Below, piece by piece: positions 1-7,932 of a stretch of 39,600 nucleotides of DNA. The stretch comes from Anaerolineae bacterium (GTDB lineage: Bacteria; Chloroflexota; Anaerolineae; Epilineales; JAHCIE01): positions 1 to 39,600 of the forward strand of contig JAHCIP010000014.1 in NCBI GenBank assembly GCA_026129165.1, in the 5' to 3' direction. Each line of letters begins with the position of its first letter. The first letter of the stretch is position 1. A model generated the notes under the pieces. It was not told where the DNA came from. It worked only from the letters and a program-made list of their open reading frames with translations, and searched no databases. Both the position numbers and the translations under genes were made by a program.

Positions 1-52
1 CCCCCCCGGCGCCCCATTCCCGGGGGCCCGGGGGCCGGGGGGGGGGGGGGCG
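1..52. other. G/C homopolymer-like window edge
   Basis: The first ~50 bases consist almost only of C and G runs, including an uninterrupted run of about 14 G. Read on the minus strand they would add only Pro/Gly/Arg codons to the end of the CAP-domain gene. Such composition at a sequence end is typical of low-quality read or contig ends, so the C-terminal part of the first gene should not be trusted here. A real proline-rich tail remains possible. Confidence 0.5.
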
Positions 53-602
53 TCGTGGATACCTGGGGGACGAGGATGCCGACCGGGCTGGGCGTTGGCA
101 CCAGCGTAGGAACGTAACTGCTGGTGGGTCGCGCGACGACCACCGTCCAGTAGTGACCGTAGCGTGTGCCCTGGCGCTCCGCATGGCCGACACCCAGTTG
201 GGTCAGGTCCGAGGTCAGCAGGATGGCATGGTGTGGGTCGCTCCGTAACCACGCGCCAAACGCCTCCTCCGGCGTCCCTTGTCCCGCGGTGATGACCTCG
301 CCAATCATTTGGCCCTGGTAGCCGGTGGCGCTGACGCGCTGCCAGTAGCCCCGACCGTCCGAGCCGGTGTGGTTGACAAAGTCATTGCGGGCCATGTCGT
401 CGCTGTGGCTCTGAGCCGCCGCCGAGAGACGGACCTCAGCCACGAGGGGGGCTAAACCGTGTTGAGCGCGATCAGCATTGATGCGCTCGACAAGCGTGAA
501 AGTATCGACAACACTGGCAGCCGTGGTGGGCCGACTCCATGCCCACACCAGACAGACGACAACCAGAACCCAGAGCCAACTGCGCGGCGGCAGAACGGGC
601 AT
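1..602 (-). CDS. Secreted CAP (SCP/PR1-like) domain protein, C-terminus cut by window edge
   Basis: Reading from the ATG at 602 down to the left edge gives an open frame of about 200 codons with no stop. A single hydrophobic segment at residues ~9-23 (WLWVLVVVCLVWAW) looks like a signal peptide or anchor. It is followed by a CAP fold: 'ERINADRAQHGLAPL' helix, 'HSDDMARNDFVNHTG', 'GEVITAG' in place of the usual GENI-G, 'AWLRSDPHHAILL' and 'YGHYWTVVVA'. The CAP-signature histidines and glutamate are visible. After the domain the chain turns Pro/Thr-rich and runs into the suspicious G/C edge. CAP proteins of bacteria are extracytoplasmic and mostly of unknown function. The family call is firm, the role unknown. 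It is divergent from the acyl-CoA synthetase. Confidence 0.85.
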   Translation of the reverse strand, partial: MPVLPPRSWLWVLVVVCLVWAWSRPTTAASVVDTFTLVERINADRAQHGLAPLVAEVRLSAAAQSHSDDMARNDFVNHTGSDGRGYWQRVSATGYQGQMIGEVITAGQGTPEEAFGAWLRSDPHHAILLTSDLTQLGVGHAERQGTRYGHYWTVVVARPTSSYVPTLVPTPSPVGILVPQVSTTPPPPPAPGPPGMGRRG

Positions 603-637
603 AGGCGCTCAAGGCCTCGCTCTCAGCAGAGTGAGTC

Positions 638-666
638 TATATATAGGTACGTTCTGGCGGGGGCAA
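638..666 (-). promoter_or_regulatory. Sigma-70-type promoter of the CAP gene
   Basis: On the minus strand TTGCCC (661-666) is followed by a 17-base spacer and TATATA (638-643), which puts the start of transcription about 30 bases before the ATG at 602. The match is good at -35 and fair at -10. It is back to back with the promoter of the divergent gene, leaving only ~25 bases between the two -35 boxes. Confidence 0.55.
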
Positions 667-689
667 GAATCACGGCCTACCCCACAGTT

Positions 690-719
690 TTGTGAAATTG
701 TATAAATTTCAAGTACAAT
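690..719 (+). promoter_or_regulatory. Promoter with internal palindrome (possible operator) for the acyl-CoA synthetase
   Basis: TTGTGA (690-695), an 18-base spacer and TACAAT (714-719) form a plausible sigma-70 promoter about 36 bases before the start codon of the synthetase. The spacer contains an inverted repeat GAAATT-GTATA-AATTTC at 694-710. An AT-rich 17-base palindrome between the boxes is a common position for a TetR/GntR-type repressor site. Which regulator binds is not visible. Confidence 0.5.
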
Positions 720-761
720 GGCAGAATTGTAATCAAATCTTCACGGATAGCCAAATCGCCT

Positions 762-2285
762 ATGCCTACCACCCCCTCGTCCATGCTCGCTCTTTTCGCC
801 GCCCAGGTCCAGCGTCGGCCCGACGCGCCGTGCCTCGCCTGGGACCACACGACGTGGACCTACCACGAACTCCAGACGCAGGCGCTCGGCGTGGCCGCCG
901 GTCTGCGCGCCTGGGGCCTGACTGCTGGCGAGCGGGTCGCCCTGGCGCTGGACAACGGGCCGGAGTTTGTCCTCGCTTACCTAGGCATCGGTTGGGCCGG
1001 TGGCGTGGCCGTGCCGGTCAATACCCAGTACCGCGCAGGCGAACTCCGCCACATTCTCAACGACGCGGGGGCCGCGCTAGTCATCAGTAGCGGTCAGGCT
1101 GTGGAAGAAATTGCCGCCCTTCGGCCAGAGTTGCCGGCCCTGCGCGACTGGGTGGTCGTTGGCGCGGAGCACGGGGGCGCGCTGCCGTGGTCCAGCCTGC
1201 TCGCCCCGCCGACGAGCCTGCCGCTCCCCGACCCGACCAGCCTCGCCTTGCTGGTGTACACCTCTGGTACCACAGGACGCGCCAAGGGCGTCATGCTGAC
1301 CCATGCCAATTTAGCAGCAAACATTCAGGCCGTCAGCCAGGCGTGGGGATGGGCAGCGACCGACCGCCTGCTGCTCATGCTACCGCTGTTCCATGTCCAC
1401 GGCCTGGGGGTGGGGCTGCATGGGACGCTGTCCAACGGCGGGAGCGTGGACTTGCGCCCGCGCTTCGACCCGCTAGAGGCGCTGACAACCCTGGCGAGCG
1501 GGAAGGTGAGCCTGTTCTTCGGCGTGCCGACCATGTACAGCCGCCTGCTGGCCCAGGCGCAGGCGCGCCCCGACCTGCGGCCGCAGGGGGTGCGGCTATT
1601 TGTGTCCGGCTCGGCCCCCCTCAGCCCCGATGTGTTCCAGGCTTTTGAGAGCGTGTTCGGGCAGACCATCCTGGAACGCTACGGCATGACCGAAACAGGC
1701 ATGCTGACGACCAACCCGTTGCATGGGCCACGTCGGGCGGGGACGGTGGGCCGACCCTTCCCCGGCCAGGCCGTGCTCGTCGGCTCCCCCAGCCAACCGG
1801 CGTCCACTGGTCAGGTTGGCCCGGTGTGGGTGGCCGGCCCCAATATCTTCAGCGGCTACTGGCAGAATCCAGAAGCGACGCGGGCGGCGTTCGAAGGCGA
1901 GTGGTTCAATACGGGCGACCTGGGCTTTTTGGATGAAGCGGGGGTGTTGACGCTGGTGGGCCGCGCCCGCGAGTTGATTATCACGGGCGGCTTCAATGTC
2001 TACCCCCGCGAGGTCGAGGAAACGCTGCTGACCCACCCCGGCGTGGCCGAGGCGGCTGTCATCGGCCTGCCCGACCCCGACCTGGGCGAGCGGGTGGTGG
2101 CGGTAGTGGTGGTGGGCCGGCCTGAGGGGCCAATGCCCACCGCCGATGACCTGATGGAGTTCTGCCGCGCCCAGCTGGCGCCCTACAAGAAGCCGCGCCA
2201 GGTGATATTCGCCGCCGCGCTCCCGCGCAACGCCATGGGCAAGGTCCGCAAGGACGTGCTGCAGCGGGAGTTGTCGGAGAGATAG
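762..2285 (+). CDS. Acyl-CoA synthetase, malonyl-CoA synthetase (MatB)-like
   Basis: 507-residue member of the adenylate-forming (AMP-binding) superfamily, which activates a carboxylic acid with ATP and transfers it to CoA. Seen: phosphate-binding loop YTSGTTGRAKG (~165-175), 'YGMTETG' (~307), 'TGDLGFLDEAG' (~385), the hinge 'GRARELIITGGFNVYPREVEE' region (~405), and the C-terminal catalytic lysine in 'PRNAMGKVRKD' (~490). The blocks 'VPTMYSRLL', 'RLFVSGSAPL' and 'ERYGMTETGM' resemble MatB-type malonyl-CoA synthetases more than long-chain FadD enzymes, so malonate or a short dicarboxylate is the best guess. No malonate decarboxylase or transporter lies nearby, so substrate is inference. It starts at ATG 762 with no obvious Shine-Dalgarno site; ATG 783 is an alternative. 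Confidence 0.85.
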   Translation: MPTTPSSMLALFAAQVQRRPDAPCLAWDHTTWTYHELQTQALGVAAGLRAWGLTAGERVALALDNGPEFVLAYLGIGWAGGVAVPVNTQYRAGELRHILNDAGAALVISSGQAVEEIAALRPELPALRDWVVVGAEHGGALPWSSLLAPPTSLPLPDPTSLALLVYTSGTTGRAKGVMLTHANLAANIQAVSQAWGWAATDRLLLMLPLFHVHGLGVGLHGTLSNGGSVDLRPRFDPLEALTTLASGKVSLFFGVPTMYSRLLAQAQARPDLRPQGVRLFVSGSAPLSPDVFQAFESVFGQTILERYGMTETGMLTTNPLHGPRRAGTVGRPFPGQAVLVGSPSQPASTGQVGPVWVAGPNIFSGYWQNPEATRAAFEGEWFNTGDLGFLDEAGVLTLVGRARELIITGGFNVYPREVEETLLTHPGVAEAAVIGLPDPDLGERVVAVVVVGRPEGPMPTADDLMEFCRAQLAPYKKPRQVIFAAALPRNAMGKVRKDVLQRELSER

Positions 2286-2290
2286 CCGCC

Positions 2291-2394
2291 CGCCAGAGGC
2301 TAGAAGCCCCTGGCTACCGAGTGGAAGCCTGAGAGGCTGAAATCAGCCCCCGAAGGGGGCTTCCATAGATAGCTTGCGCTGGCCCTCTAGCGAG
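2291..2394 (+). repeat. Family A ~105-bp multi-hairpin intergenic repeat, copy 1
   Basis: Core at 2322-2365: TGGAAGCC...GGCTTCCA outer stem enclosing an AGCC/GGCT-type hairpin and AGCCCCC-gaa-GGGGGCT. The flanks 'CGCCAGAGGCT...CCCCTGGCTACC' and '...CTGGCCCTCTAGCGAG' extend the symmetry. A second copy with the same core and length lies at 11019-11124. It starts 6 bases after the synthetase stop codon and ends 3 bases before the -35 box of comEC, so it may serve as a transcription insulator between the two. No T-run follows. Confidence 0.8.
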
Positions 2395-2397
2395 CAG

Positions 2398-2425
2398 TTG
2401 ACACCTATGGTCCCGGTGCTATAAT
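2398..2425 (+). promoter_or_regulatory. Consensus sigma-70 promoter of comEC
   Basis: TTGACA (2398-2403), a 16-base spacer and TATAAT (2420-2425), both hexamers perfect. Expected transcription start near 2432, giving a leader of about 28 bases before the ATG at 2460. The next gene upstream is separated from it by the family A repeat. Confidence 0.8.
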
Positions 2426-2459
2426 CGGCGCATCCGACCCGCCGCCCGGACCTGCCGCT

Positions 2460-5400
2460 ATGAGCCGCCTGACCGTTCTCGCCCTGGCCTGGTTCGCCGG
2501 ATTGAGCCTGGCCGCGTGGCATCCCCCCTATGTACCGCTCGTCGTCCTCATCGGCCTGGCCTACCTGGCGCTCCTCGTCTGGTTCCGGCAGCGCATTCGC
2601 CTCGCCCTGCTGGTCGGCCTCGCCGTCGCCGGTCTGGGCGGCCTGGCCCTCCTGGTTTGGTTGGCGCCACCGCTACTCCTCCCCCCAGCCTTCGTTCGGG
2701 CGCTCGTCGCTTTAGGTGGTCTGGCCGTTTTGGCCTGGCTCGGCCGGCAGATGTACCTCCCGCCACTGGTGGTCCTGGTCGTGGTGGCGCTAGGCGTTGG
2801 CCGGCTGTGGCTGGCCGACTGGCGACCCGCAGCCGAAGCCTGGCCGCGCCTGCTGAACCAGGACGTGACATTGACGGGCATGGTGGATGAAGACCCAATC
2901 AATGTCAAAGGGGTGGTCACGGTGCGCTTGCTGGTGGAGCGGGTGGAGGTGAATGGCAAACCGCAGTCGCTCACCTCCATCTGGCTCGCTAATGACCCAC
3001 GGCCTCTGCTTTGTCAGGCGCTCTCCTGGCTGTGCGCGCCCGGCGCGGCCGATCAGACGCCCTCGCTGATATGTCCTCAGGCCCCCGTGGCCTGGTGGCA
3101 GACGGCGCTATGTCCCCCCAGGCCGGCCATCCAGGCGCGGATCAATGTGGACCAACTGCCGTACGGTGAAGGGGACCGGCTCCTGCGCTACGGGAACCGC
3201 CTGGTTCTGACGGGCAAGCTGCGCGAGGCCCCGGAGTTCGACCTGTTCCCCTACCGCCAAACGTTGGCCCGAGACGGGGTCTACGCGCGGCTGACGCCCG
3301 TCAAGACAATACAGGAGGACGGCGCTAACATCGGCTTTCCCCCGCGCGTCGGCGCTACGACCTTGCGCCGCCAGTTGGACGCTATCATCCGCGAGTTGAT
3401 GCCCAACAGCCCTCGTGAAGCTGGTCTGCTAGCGGGCATCCTGCTAGGGCTACAGGTCCGCCTGACAGATGAAATGGTGGAGGGATTGCGCAGCACCAGC
3501 CTGTCCCATATAGTTGTCGTTTCGGGATTCAATATCGCGATCTTGACGATGGGCATTAGTGGCTTCCTATACTTCGTTGCTTGGGTTCTCGCGTTGGTAG
3601 CTGACCAGGCTCTCATCCATCGTCGCTTTAAGACTGTTGACTGGCTACTAGCCCTGCAGCGTCGCTGTCTGCCCATTTCAAAGACCTGGGTTCTTCTCCA
3701 CATCGTCGCGCTGATCGCCTACACCTTCTTCGTCGGGCTTGACCCCTCGCCGGTGCGTGCTGCGCTCATGGGCTGTGTGTATGTCATAGCGAAGCACATG
3801 GGCCGGCCCTCGACAACGCTCACTAGCCTCACGGTAACGGCGTGGGTGATCACCGTTATTACGCCCTGGGCGCTACTCGATATCGGGTTCCAGTTGACTT
3901 TTATGGCGGTCCTGGGTCTAGTTCTTTTGCAACCCGTGCTCAACACCTGGCTCTACCGAGGGCGGCTCTTCCCGCCTTTCGACGCCCCCCGCCGCGACTG
4001 GCCGCACCTCCCCCTGATGCTGCGCGGGCTGGTCAGCACGACCCTGGCTGCCACCCTCATGACCGCCCCCATCATCTCGTACTACTTCAACCAGGTGTCG
4101 GCCATTGGCCTGCTGGCGAACATCCTGGCCTTGCCGGTCCAGGCCGCGATTATGTTCATGGGGCTGGGCGCGGTCTTGTTAGCGTGGGGAGCATCGCTTG
4201 TCGGCGGCCTCCACGACGGCCTGATGTTTATGGCCCGCCTGCTGAGTAGCCTTACCTGGCCCTTGCTGCGCTATACGGTCGAGGTGATTCTGACGCTGGC
4301 GCAAGCGCCCTGGGCGGCGTTCGACTGGCGAGCGTCGGGGCAGGCCATCGTCTTTATGTACAGTGTGATAGGAGCCGTCGGCCTGTGGCTGGCCTTCGCC
4401 TTGCGCCTGGTCAATTTCCGGACGCTGTTCCTCGATCCGTCTCGAGCCGCGCGTGCCCCCGCGACCGCCGCGCCCCTCGTCCCGGCGGACGCCATCCCGA
4501 CCGCGCCCCCGTTACAGCGCGGTTTTGGCGCCACCCAACCGACCGCCGCCCTCGCCGAACGCCCCGGCCCACCCACGACGCGCTGGCGTCGGCCCGCACC
4601 GGTGGACGCCGCCCCTACCCGACCGACGTACCGTTTCGGCGCGCCGACGACGCCGGTCAGCCGCGCGCCCCTCAGTCCTGTCGGCGACCGCCCCACTCTG
4701 CCAGCGCCGCCCGTGGTGGCGCCGCCCGTCACGTCGTCCGCGCCTGAACCCGCTGTCGTCTACTGCCCGCCGGCCCAGCCAGTCGCCCGCCAGCCCATGG
4801 ACGGCCTGGGTCCTCACCCTCGCCGCCCCTTCGACGTGCTGATCACCCCGACCTGGACAAGTTGGTTTAGGTTGCGTTATGTCGTGCCTGTCTTCGCGCT
4901 GTGGGTACTCGTCAGCCTGACGTGGCCGCTGGCCTCAGGCCGTCCGGATGGGTTACTCCATCTGACGCTGGTCACACCCGGCGATACGGTGGTCGTTCGC
5001 ACGCCGCACGGCGAGCGCATGGTGATCGGCGGCGGCTCGTGGGCCTCGGACACGCTGGCGGAAGCGGATCGGGGCTGGCTGCCCTGGGAAAGACGGCTGA
5101 GCGTCGTAGCCGCGACCCGGCTGGACCGCCCTTACCTGGAGGCGCTCAACGAGGTGATGGCCCGCCACCCGGTCCGCGCGGCCATGGCGCCCCCCCGCCC
5201 GCGCACGGCGGGGGGCTTCGCCTGGGACAACGCCGTCCAGAAGCCGGGGGTGACACGTATTGACGTGGATGAGCGGCTGCCCGTCAGTCTGGCCCTCGAT
5301 GGCGTCAGCCTGGAAGCCATCGCCTATGATGAGGTCGAGAAGGCCGTGCTGTACCAGGTGCGCTGGGGCGAGGTACGCTTCGTGCTCGGCGGAGGAGGGC

Positions 5401-5642
5401 GGGGGCCAATGCCAGCGGTCTCAGCGCCCGCGACGGTTGTCCTGCTGAGCCGCGAGACGCAGCCCGACCTCGTCACGGCGCTGGCGCGGGCGTATCGTCC
5501 CGCGCTGTGGGTCGTCCAGACAGTAGAAGAAGGCGACGCAGCGCCTGACTGGATGGACCGCCTGCCGGCCGTCCTGGCCGACCGCCCCATCACGCTGACC
5601 ACCAACGGCCAGCGGCTCTGGCTGGACACCGAACCTCGGTAG
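2460..5642 (+). CDS. comEC: ComEC/Rec2-like DNA uptake channel with degenerate metallo-beta-lactamase domain
   Basis: 1060 residues. ComEC forms the inner-membrane channel for transforming single-stranded DNA. N-terminal hydrophobic segments (~1-120), an OB-like DUF4131 region (~130-280), then the Competence membrane domain (~320-650) with the characteristic 'LSHIVVVSGFNIAIL' helix (~345-360). A proline/alanine-rich linker of about 130 residues (~660-800) follows, much longer than usual. After one more helix, residues ~832-1060 align with the usual metallo-beta-lactamase tail ('LHLTLVTPGDTVVVRTPHGERMVI'-like start, 'LPWERRLSVVAATR'), but the HxHxDH metal motif is replaced by 'RLDRPYLEAL' (~886-895), so the nuclease-like domain is probably inactive. 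The stop codon TAG lies inside a hairpin repeat. No other competence genes are in view. Confidence 0.88.
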   Translation: MSRLTVLALAWFAGLSLAAWHPPYVPLVVLIGLAYLALLVWFRQRIRLALLVGLAVAGLGGLALLVWLAPPLLLPPAFVRALVALGGLAVLAWLGRQMYLPPLVVLVVVALGVGRLWLADWRPAAEAWPRLLNQDVTLTGMVDEDPINVKGVVTVRLLVERVEVNGKPQSLTSIWLANDPRPLLCQALSWLCAPGAADQTPSLICPQAPVAWWQTALCPPRPAIQARINVDQLPYGEGDRLLRYGNRLVLTGKLREAPEFDLFPYRQTLARDGVYARLTPVKTIQEDGANIGFPPRVGATTLRRQLDAIIRELMPNSPREAGLLAGILLGLQVRLTDEMVEGLRSTSLSHIVVVSGFNIAILTMGISGFLYFVAWVLALVADQALIHRRFKTVDWLLALQRRCLPISKTWVLLHIVALIAYTFFVGLDPSPVRAALMGCVYVIAKHMGRPSTTLTSLTVTAWVITVITPWALLDIGFQLTFMAVLGLVLLQPVLNTWLYRGRLFPPFDAPRRDWPHLPLMLRGLVSTTLAATLMTAPIISYYFNQVSAIGLLANILALPVQAAIMFMGLGAVLLAWGASLVGGLHDGLMFMARLLSSLTWPLLRYTVEVILTLAQAPWAAFDWRASGQAIVFMYSVIGAVGLWLAFALRLVNFRTLFLDPSRAARAPATAAPLVPADAIPTAPPLQRGFGATQPTAALAERPGPPTTRWRRPAPVDAAPTRPTYRFGAPTTPVSRAPLSPVGDRPTLPAPPVVAPPVTSSAPEPAVVYCPPAQPVARQPMDGLGPHPRRPFDVLITPTWTSWFRLRYVVPVFALWVLVSLTWPLASGRPDGLLHLTLVTPGDTVVVRTPHGERMVIGGGSWASDTLAEADRGWLPWERRLSVVAATRLDRPYLEALNEVMARHPVRAAMAPPRPRTAGGFAWDNAVQKPGVTRIDVDERLPVSLALDGVSLEAIAYDEVEKAVLYQVRWGEVRFVLGGGGRGPMPAVSAPATVVLLSRETQPDLVTALARAYRPALWVVQTVEEGDAAPDWMDRLPAVLADRPITLTTNGQRLWLDTEPR

Positions 5643-5689
5643 GGGCGCCCCTCGTGAGTGCCCAGGGCAACCACAAGGGGCGCCCCTAC
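5639..5689. repeat. Family B hairpin repeat (GTAGGGGC...GCCCCTAC) carrying the comEC stop codon
   Basis: Perfect 14-base arms GTAGGGGCGCCCCT (5639-5652) and AGGGGCGCCCCTAC (5676-5689) around a 23-base centre. The TAG of the left arm (5640-5642) is the comEC stop codon. Elements with the same GTAGGG...CCCTAC ends recur at 23433-23505 and 39233-39287, with a composite inside dnaG. Confidence 0.85.
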
Positions 5690-5714
5690 ACCATACATCC
5701 GGCGAACGACCGAT

Positions 5715-5744
5715 TTGCCAGTCGAGGGCTTCCTCGGCTATACT
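5715..5744 (+). promoter_or_regulatory. Promoter of the sortase gene
   Basis: TTGCCA (5715-5720), 18-base spacer, TATACT (5739-5744). The predicted start near 5751 leaves a leader of about 50 bases to the ATG at 5801, which supports that start over upstream in-frame codons. Confidence 0.55.
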
Positions 5745-5800
5745 CTCGTCGAGTACACTCTCCAACACCGACCGCGAACCCTCTGCTTACGAGAGACCCT

Positions 5801-6490
5801 ATGCGCCACCGCTTCATCCTGCTAACCTGTCTGGCCCTCCTGCTGCTCGCCCTGAGCGGGTGCGGCAGCGCGTCCGCCCAATCGCCCATTCCCTTTACGC
5901 CTACCCCCCCGCCGTTACCAACGTTCCGCCCTACGGATACTCCCGCCCCGACCGCTACCCCCCGCCCGACCGACACGCCCCGCCCCACGGCGACGCGCCC
6001 TCCGACGGCCACGCCCCAACCCACGCCGTATGGCGGCGGCCGGCCCGTAACTATCAGCATCCCGGCCATTGGGGTCCAGAAGGCGCAGGTCGTACTGGTG
6101 GGATTAGAACCCAACGGTGCGATGGAAGCGCCCAAGGGCTGGTGGGACGTGGGCTGGTTCCAGTATGGCCCGCTGCCGGGTATGCCGGGCAACGCCGTCA
6201 TGTCGGGCCACGTCGACTCCGACCACGACGATCAGGCGATCTTCCGCAACCTGAGCCGGATCAAGCGGGGCGACCGTATCATCGTGGACATGGCTGACGG
6301 CACGGCGCGCCAGTTTATCGTCCAGAATACCGAGGTATACCCCTTTGACCGTTCGCCTATTGACCGCATCTTCGGCGCGGACACGGTTCCCCGCCTCAAC
6401 CTGATTACGTGTGAGGGAAACTTCAACCGTTCGACCAAGAACTACGACCGCCGCCTGGTGGTCTACACGACGCTCGAAGTCGAGGGGTAA
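5801..6490 (+). CDS. Class E/F-like sortase with lipoprotein signal peptide
   Basis: 229 residues from ATG 5801; an in-frame upstream extension to 5654 overlaps the repeat and the promoter and is rejected. Signal peptide with a lipobox ending LALSGC (Cys ~21), so the protein is expected to be lipid-anchored rather than held by a transmembrane helix. A Thr/Pro-rich spacer follows (~30-80, many TPRPTDTP-like units). The sortase barrel begins at 'VTISIPAIGV'. The catalytic histidine is in 'MSGHVDSD', the cysteine in 'NLITCEG' and the arginine in 'YDRRLVVYT'. Sortases join sorted proteins to the cell surface or cleave their signals. No LPxTG-type substrate gene is seen nearby, so its target is unknown; it may act as a housekeeping or structural enzyme. 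Confidence 0.87.
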   Translation: MRHRFILLTCLALLLLALSGCGSASAQSPIPFTPTPPPLPTFRPTDTPAPTATPRPTDTPRPTATRPPTATPQPTPYGGGRPVTISIPAIGVQKAQVVLVGLEPNGAMEAPKGWWDVGWFQYGPLPGMPGNAVMSGHVDSDHDDQAIFRNLSRIKRGDRIIVDMADGTARQFIVQNTEVYPFDRSPIDRIFGADTVPRLNLITCEGNFNRSTKNYDRRLVVYTTLEVEG

Positions 6491-6494
6491 ATTC

Positions 6495-6532
6495 ATAACC
6501 TCCCGAAGGTTTCAGAACCTTTGGGAGGTTAT
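6495..6532. repeat. Family C hairpin (ATAACCTCCCGAAGGTT...), copy 1
   Basis: ATAACCTCCCgAAGGTT (6495-6511) pairs with AACCTTtGGGAGGTTAT (6516-6532), 16 of 17 positions complementary. It lies between the sortase stop and the OsmC gene. It has no T-run, so terminator activity is uncertain. A near-identical copy is at 23558-23593, which shows that it is a dispersed element and not only a local terminator. Confidence 0.75.
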
Positions 6533-6559
6533 GTCTACAGGAGACTACAGGGAGGCAGG

Positions 6560-7000
6560 ATGGCGCAAGTGGTAGTGCGCAGTGGGTCGAAGCTGCAGCA
6601 GGAGATGGTCACCGAGGATGGTCACACGATGCGGGCCGATGAGCCGGTGCAGGCGGGCGGGGACAACAGCGGGCCTGGACCGTATGACCTGCTGCTGGGT
6701 GCGCTCGGCGCCTGCACCAGCATGACGCTCCGCCTGTACGCCGAGCGCAAGGGCTGGCCGCTGGAAGGCGTCGAAGTCCACCTGAGCCACAGTCGCATCT
6801 ACGGGGAGGACGCGGTCAAGTGCGATCAGCCAGCGGCGGGCTACATCACCAAGATTACGCGGGGCATTGAGTTGCGCGGCCCGCTGGACGCCACGCAACG
6901 CGCCCGCCTGATGGAAATCGCCCGCAAGTGCCCAGTGCACAAGACCCTGGAGAGCGTCATCCACGTCGAGGATAGCGAACAGGCAGCGGCTCCAGCCTAA
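6560..7000 (+). CDS. OsmC family peroxiredoxin-like protein
   Basis: 146 residues from ATG 6560, chosen because GGGAGG lies 5-10 bases upstream; the earlier in-frame start at 6521 lies inside the family C hairpin. OsmC/Ohr proteins reduce organic hydroperoxides through two reactive cysteines. Here they are in '[15 protein letters not shown]' (~54) and '[11 protein letters not shown]' (~125), both in the expected places. The '[15 protein letters not shown]' motif matches the OsmC/YhfA side of the family rather than Ohr. Its stop overlaps by four bases the end of the convergent SDR gene. Physiological substrate is not visible. Confidence 0.9.
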   Translation: MAQVVVRSGSKLQQEMVTEDGHTMRADEPVQAGGDNSGPGPYDLLLGALGACTSMTLRLYAERKGWPLEGVEVHLSHSRIYGEDAVKCDQPAAGYITKITRGIELRGPLDATQRARLMEIARKCPVHKTLESVIHVEDSEQAAAPA

Positions 7001-7932
7001 CGATACTCCACCCGCCCCAGCGTGCGGTTCACAAACGTCCCCACCGTCAACTCGCGCACGTAGTCTATGCCGTCGGCCAGCCGCTTCGGCTTCAGCTTAA
7101 AGACGGTCAGCGCCGTGTTGGGGTTGGCGACATTGGGCCGCCCCAACAGGTCTACGAGCGCGGGAGTAACGGGCGGCTTGGCGAGTGTGGCGTTCATCAA
7201 GCTAACCGCCGGCTTAAGCAGGAAGAGGGGCATTGGCACGCGCAGACAGGGCTTGCCCATGACCTGGGCGACTGTCGCCACAATACGGTTGTAGGTCATG
7301 ATTTCAGGGCCGCCCAAGGGGAAGACGCCCTGATAGCGGCCTGGCTCGGCCAGCGACCGCATGACCGCCTCAGCCACATCGCCCACCCAGACCGGATGGA
7401 ACAGCGCCTCGCCCGTTCCCGGCACCGGTAGGATGGGCGCCAAGCGGATCAGCCCGGCGATGGTGTTGATAAACTCATCCCCACGACCAAAAATCACCGA
7501 CGGGGTGATGACAGTATAGGGAATGCTGCTGTTCTGGATGGCGACCAGCCCCTCCCCCTGCGAGCGCGGCAGCGGCTCTGATCGGGTCGGGTCCGCGCCC
7601 AGCCCGATGACATTGACGATGTGCGTCACGCCCGCCGCTTTCGCCGCGTCCACCACATTGACCGTCCCCTGGCGGTTAACTAGGTCAATCGTCATCTTGC
7701 CCCGCTCGCGGTTGATGGCGGCCAAGTGGATGACCGTATTGACACCTTGCATAGCTCGTTCGAGGCTGGGCCTGTCCGTCACATCGCCCTGAACCGCCTC
7801 AAACCCGGCCCGCTTGACCTTCTCCGCCGACGCCGCGCCCCTCACCAGACCGCGCACCGGCTCCCCGCGCTCCTTCAGCCGTTCCAGCAGGTGGCCGCCA
7901 ACATAACCGCCCGCGCCTGTCACCAGAATCAT
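6997..7932 (-). CDS. Atypical SDR-family NAD(P)-binding protein (NDUFA9-like)
   Basis: 311 residues. Rossmann dinucleotide-binding motif '[17 protein letters not shown]' at the very N-terminus, '[11 protein letters not shown]' after beta-2, 'GDVTDRPSL', '[13 protein letters not shown]' and '[18 protein letters not shown]'. This is the pattern of extended/atypical short-chain dehydrogenases related to complex I subunit NDUFA9. The usual YxxxK catalytic pair is not evident, so the protein may bind a nucleotide rather than catalyse. GGAGGG lies just before the ATG. The upstream region holds a TTTAG-N6-CTAAA site like the operator in front of the neighbouring GbsR-type regulator, suggesting it is part of the same regulon. 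Confidence 0.85.
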   Translation of the reverse strand: MILVTGAGGYVGGHLLERLKERGEPVRGLVRGAASAEKVKRAGFEAVQGDVTDRPSLERAMQGVNTVIHLAAINRERGKMTIDLVNRQGTVNVVDAAKAAGVTHIVNVIGLGADPTRSEPLPRSQGEGLVAIQNSSIPYTVITPSVIFGRGDEFINTIAGLIRLAPILPVPGTGEALFHPVWVGDVAEAVMRSLAEPGRYQGVFPLGGPEIMTYNRIVATVAQVMGKPCLRVPMPLFLLKPAVSLMNATLAKPPVTPALVDLLGRPNVANPNTALTVFKLKPKRLADGIDYVRELTVGTFVNRTLGRVEYR

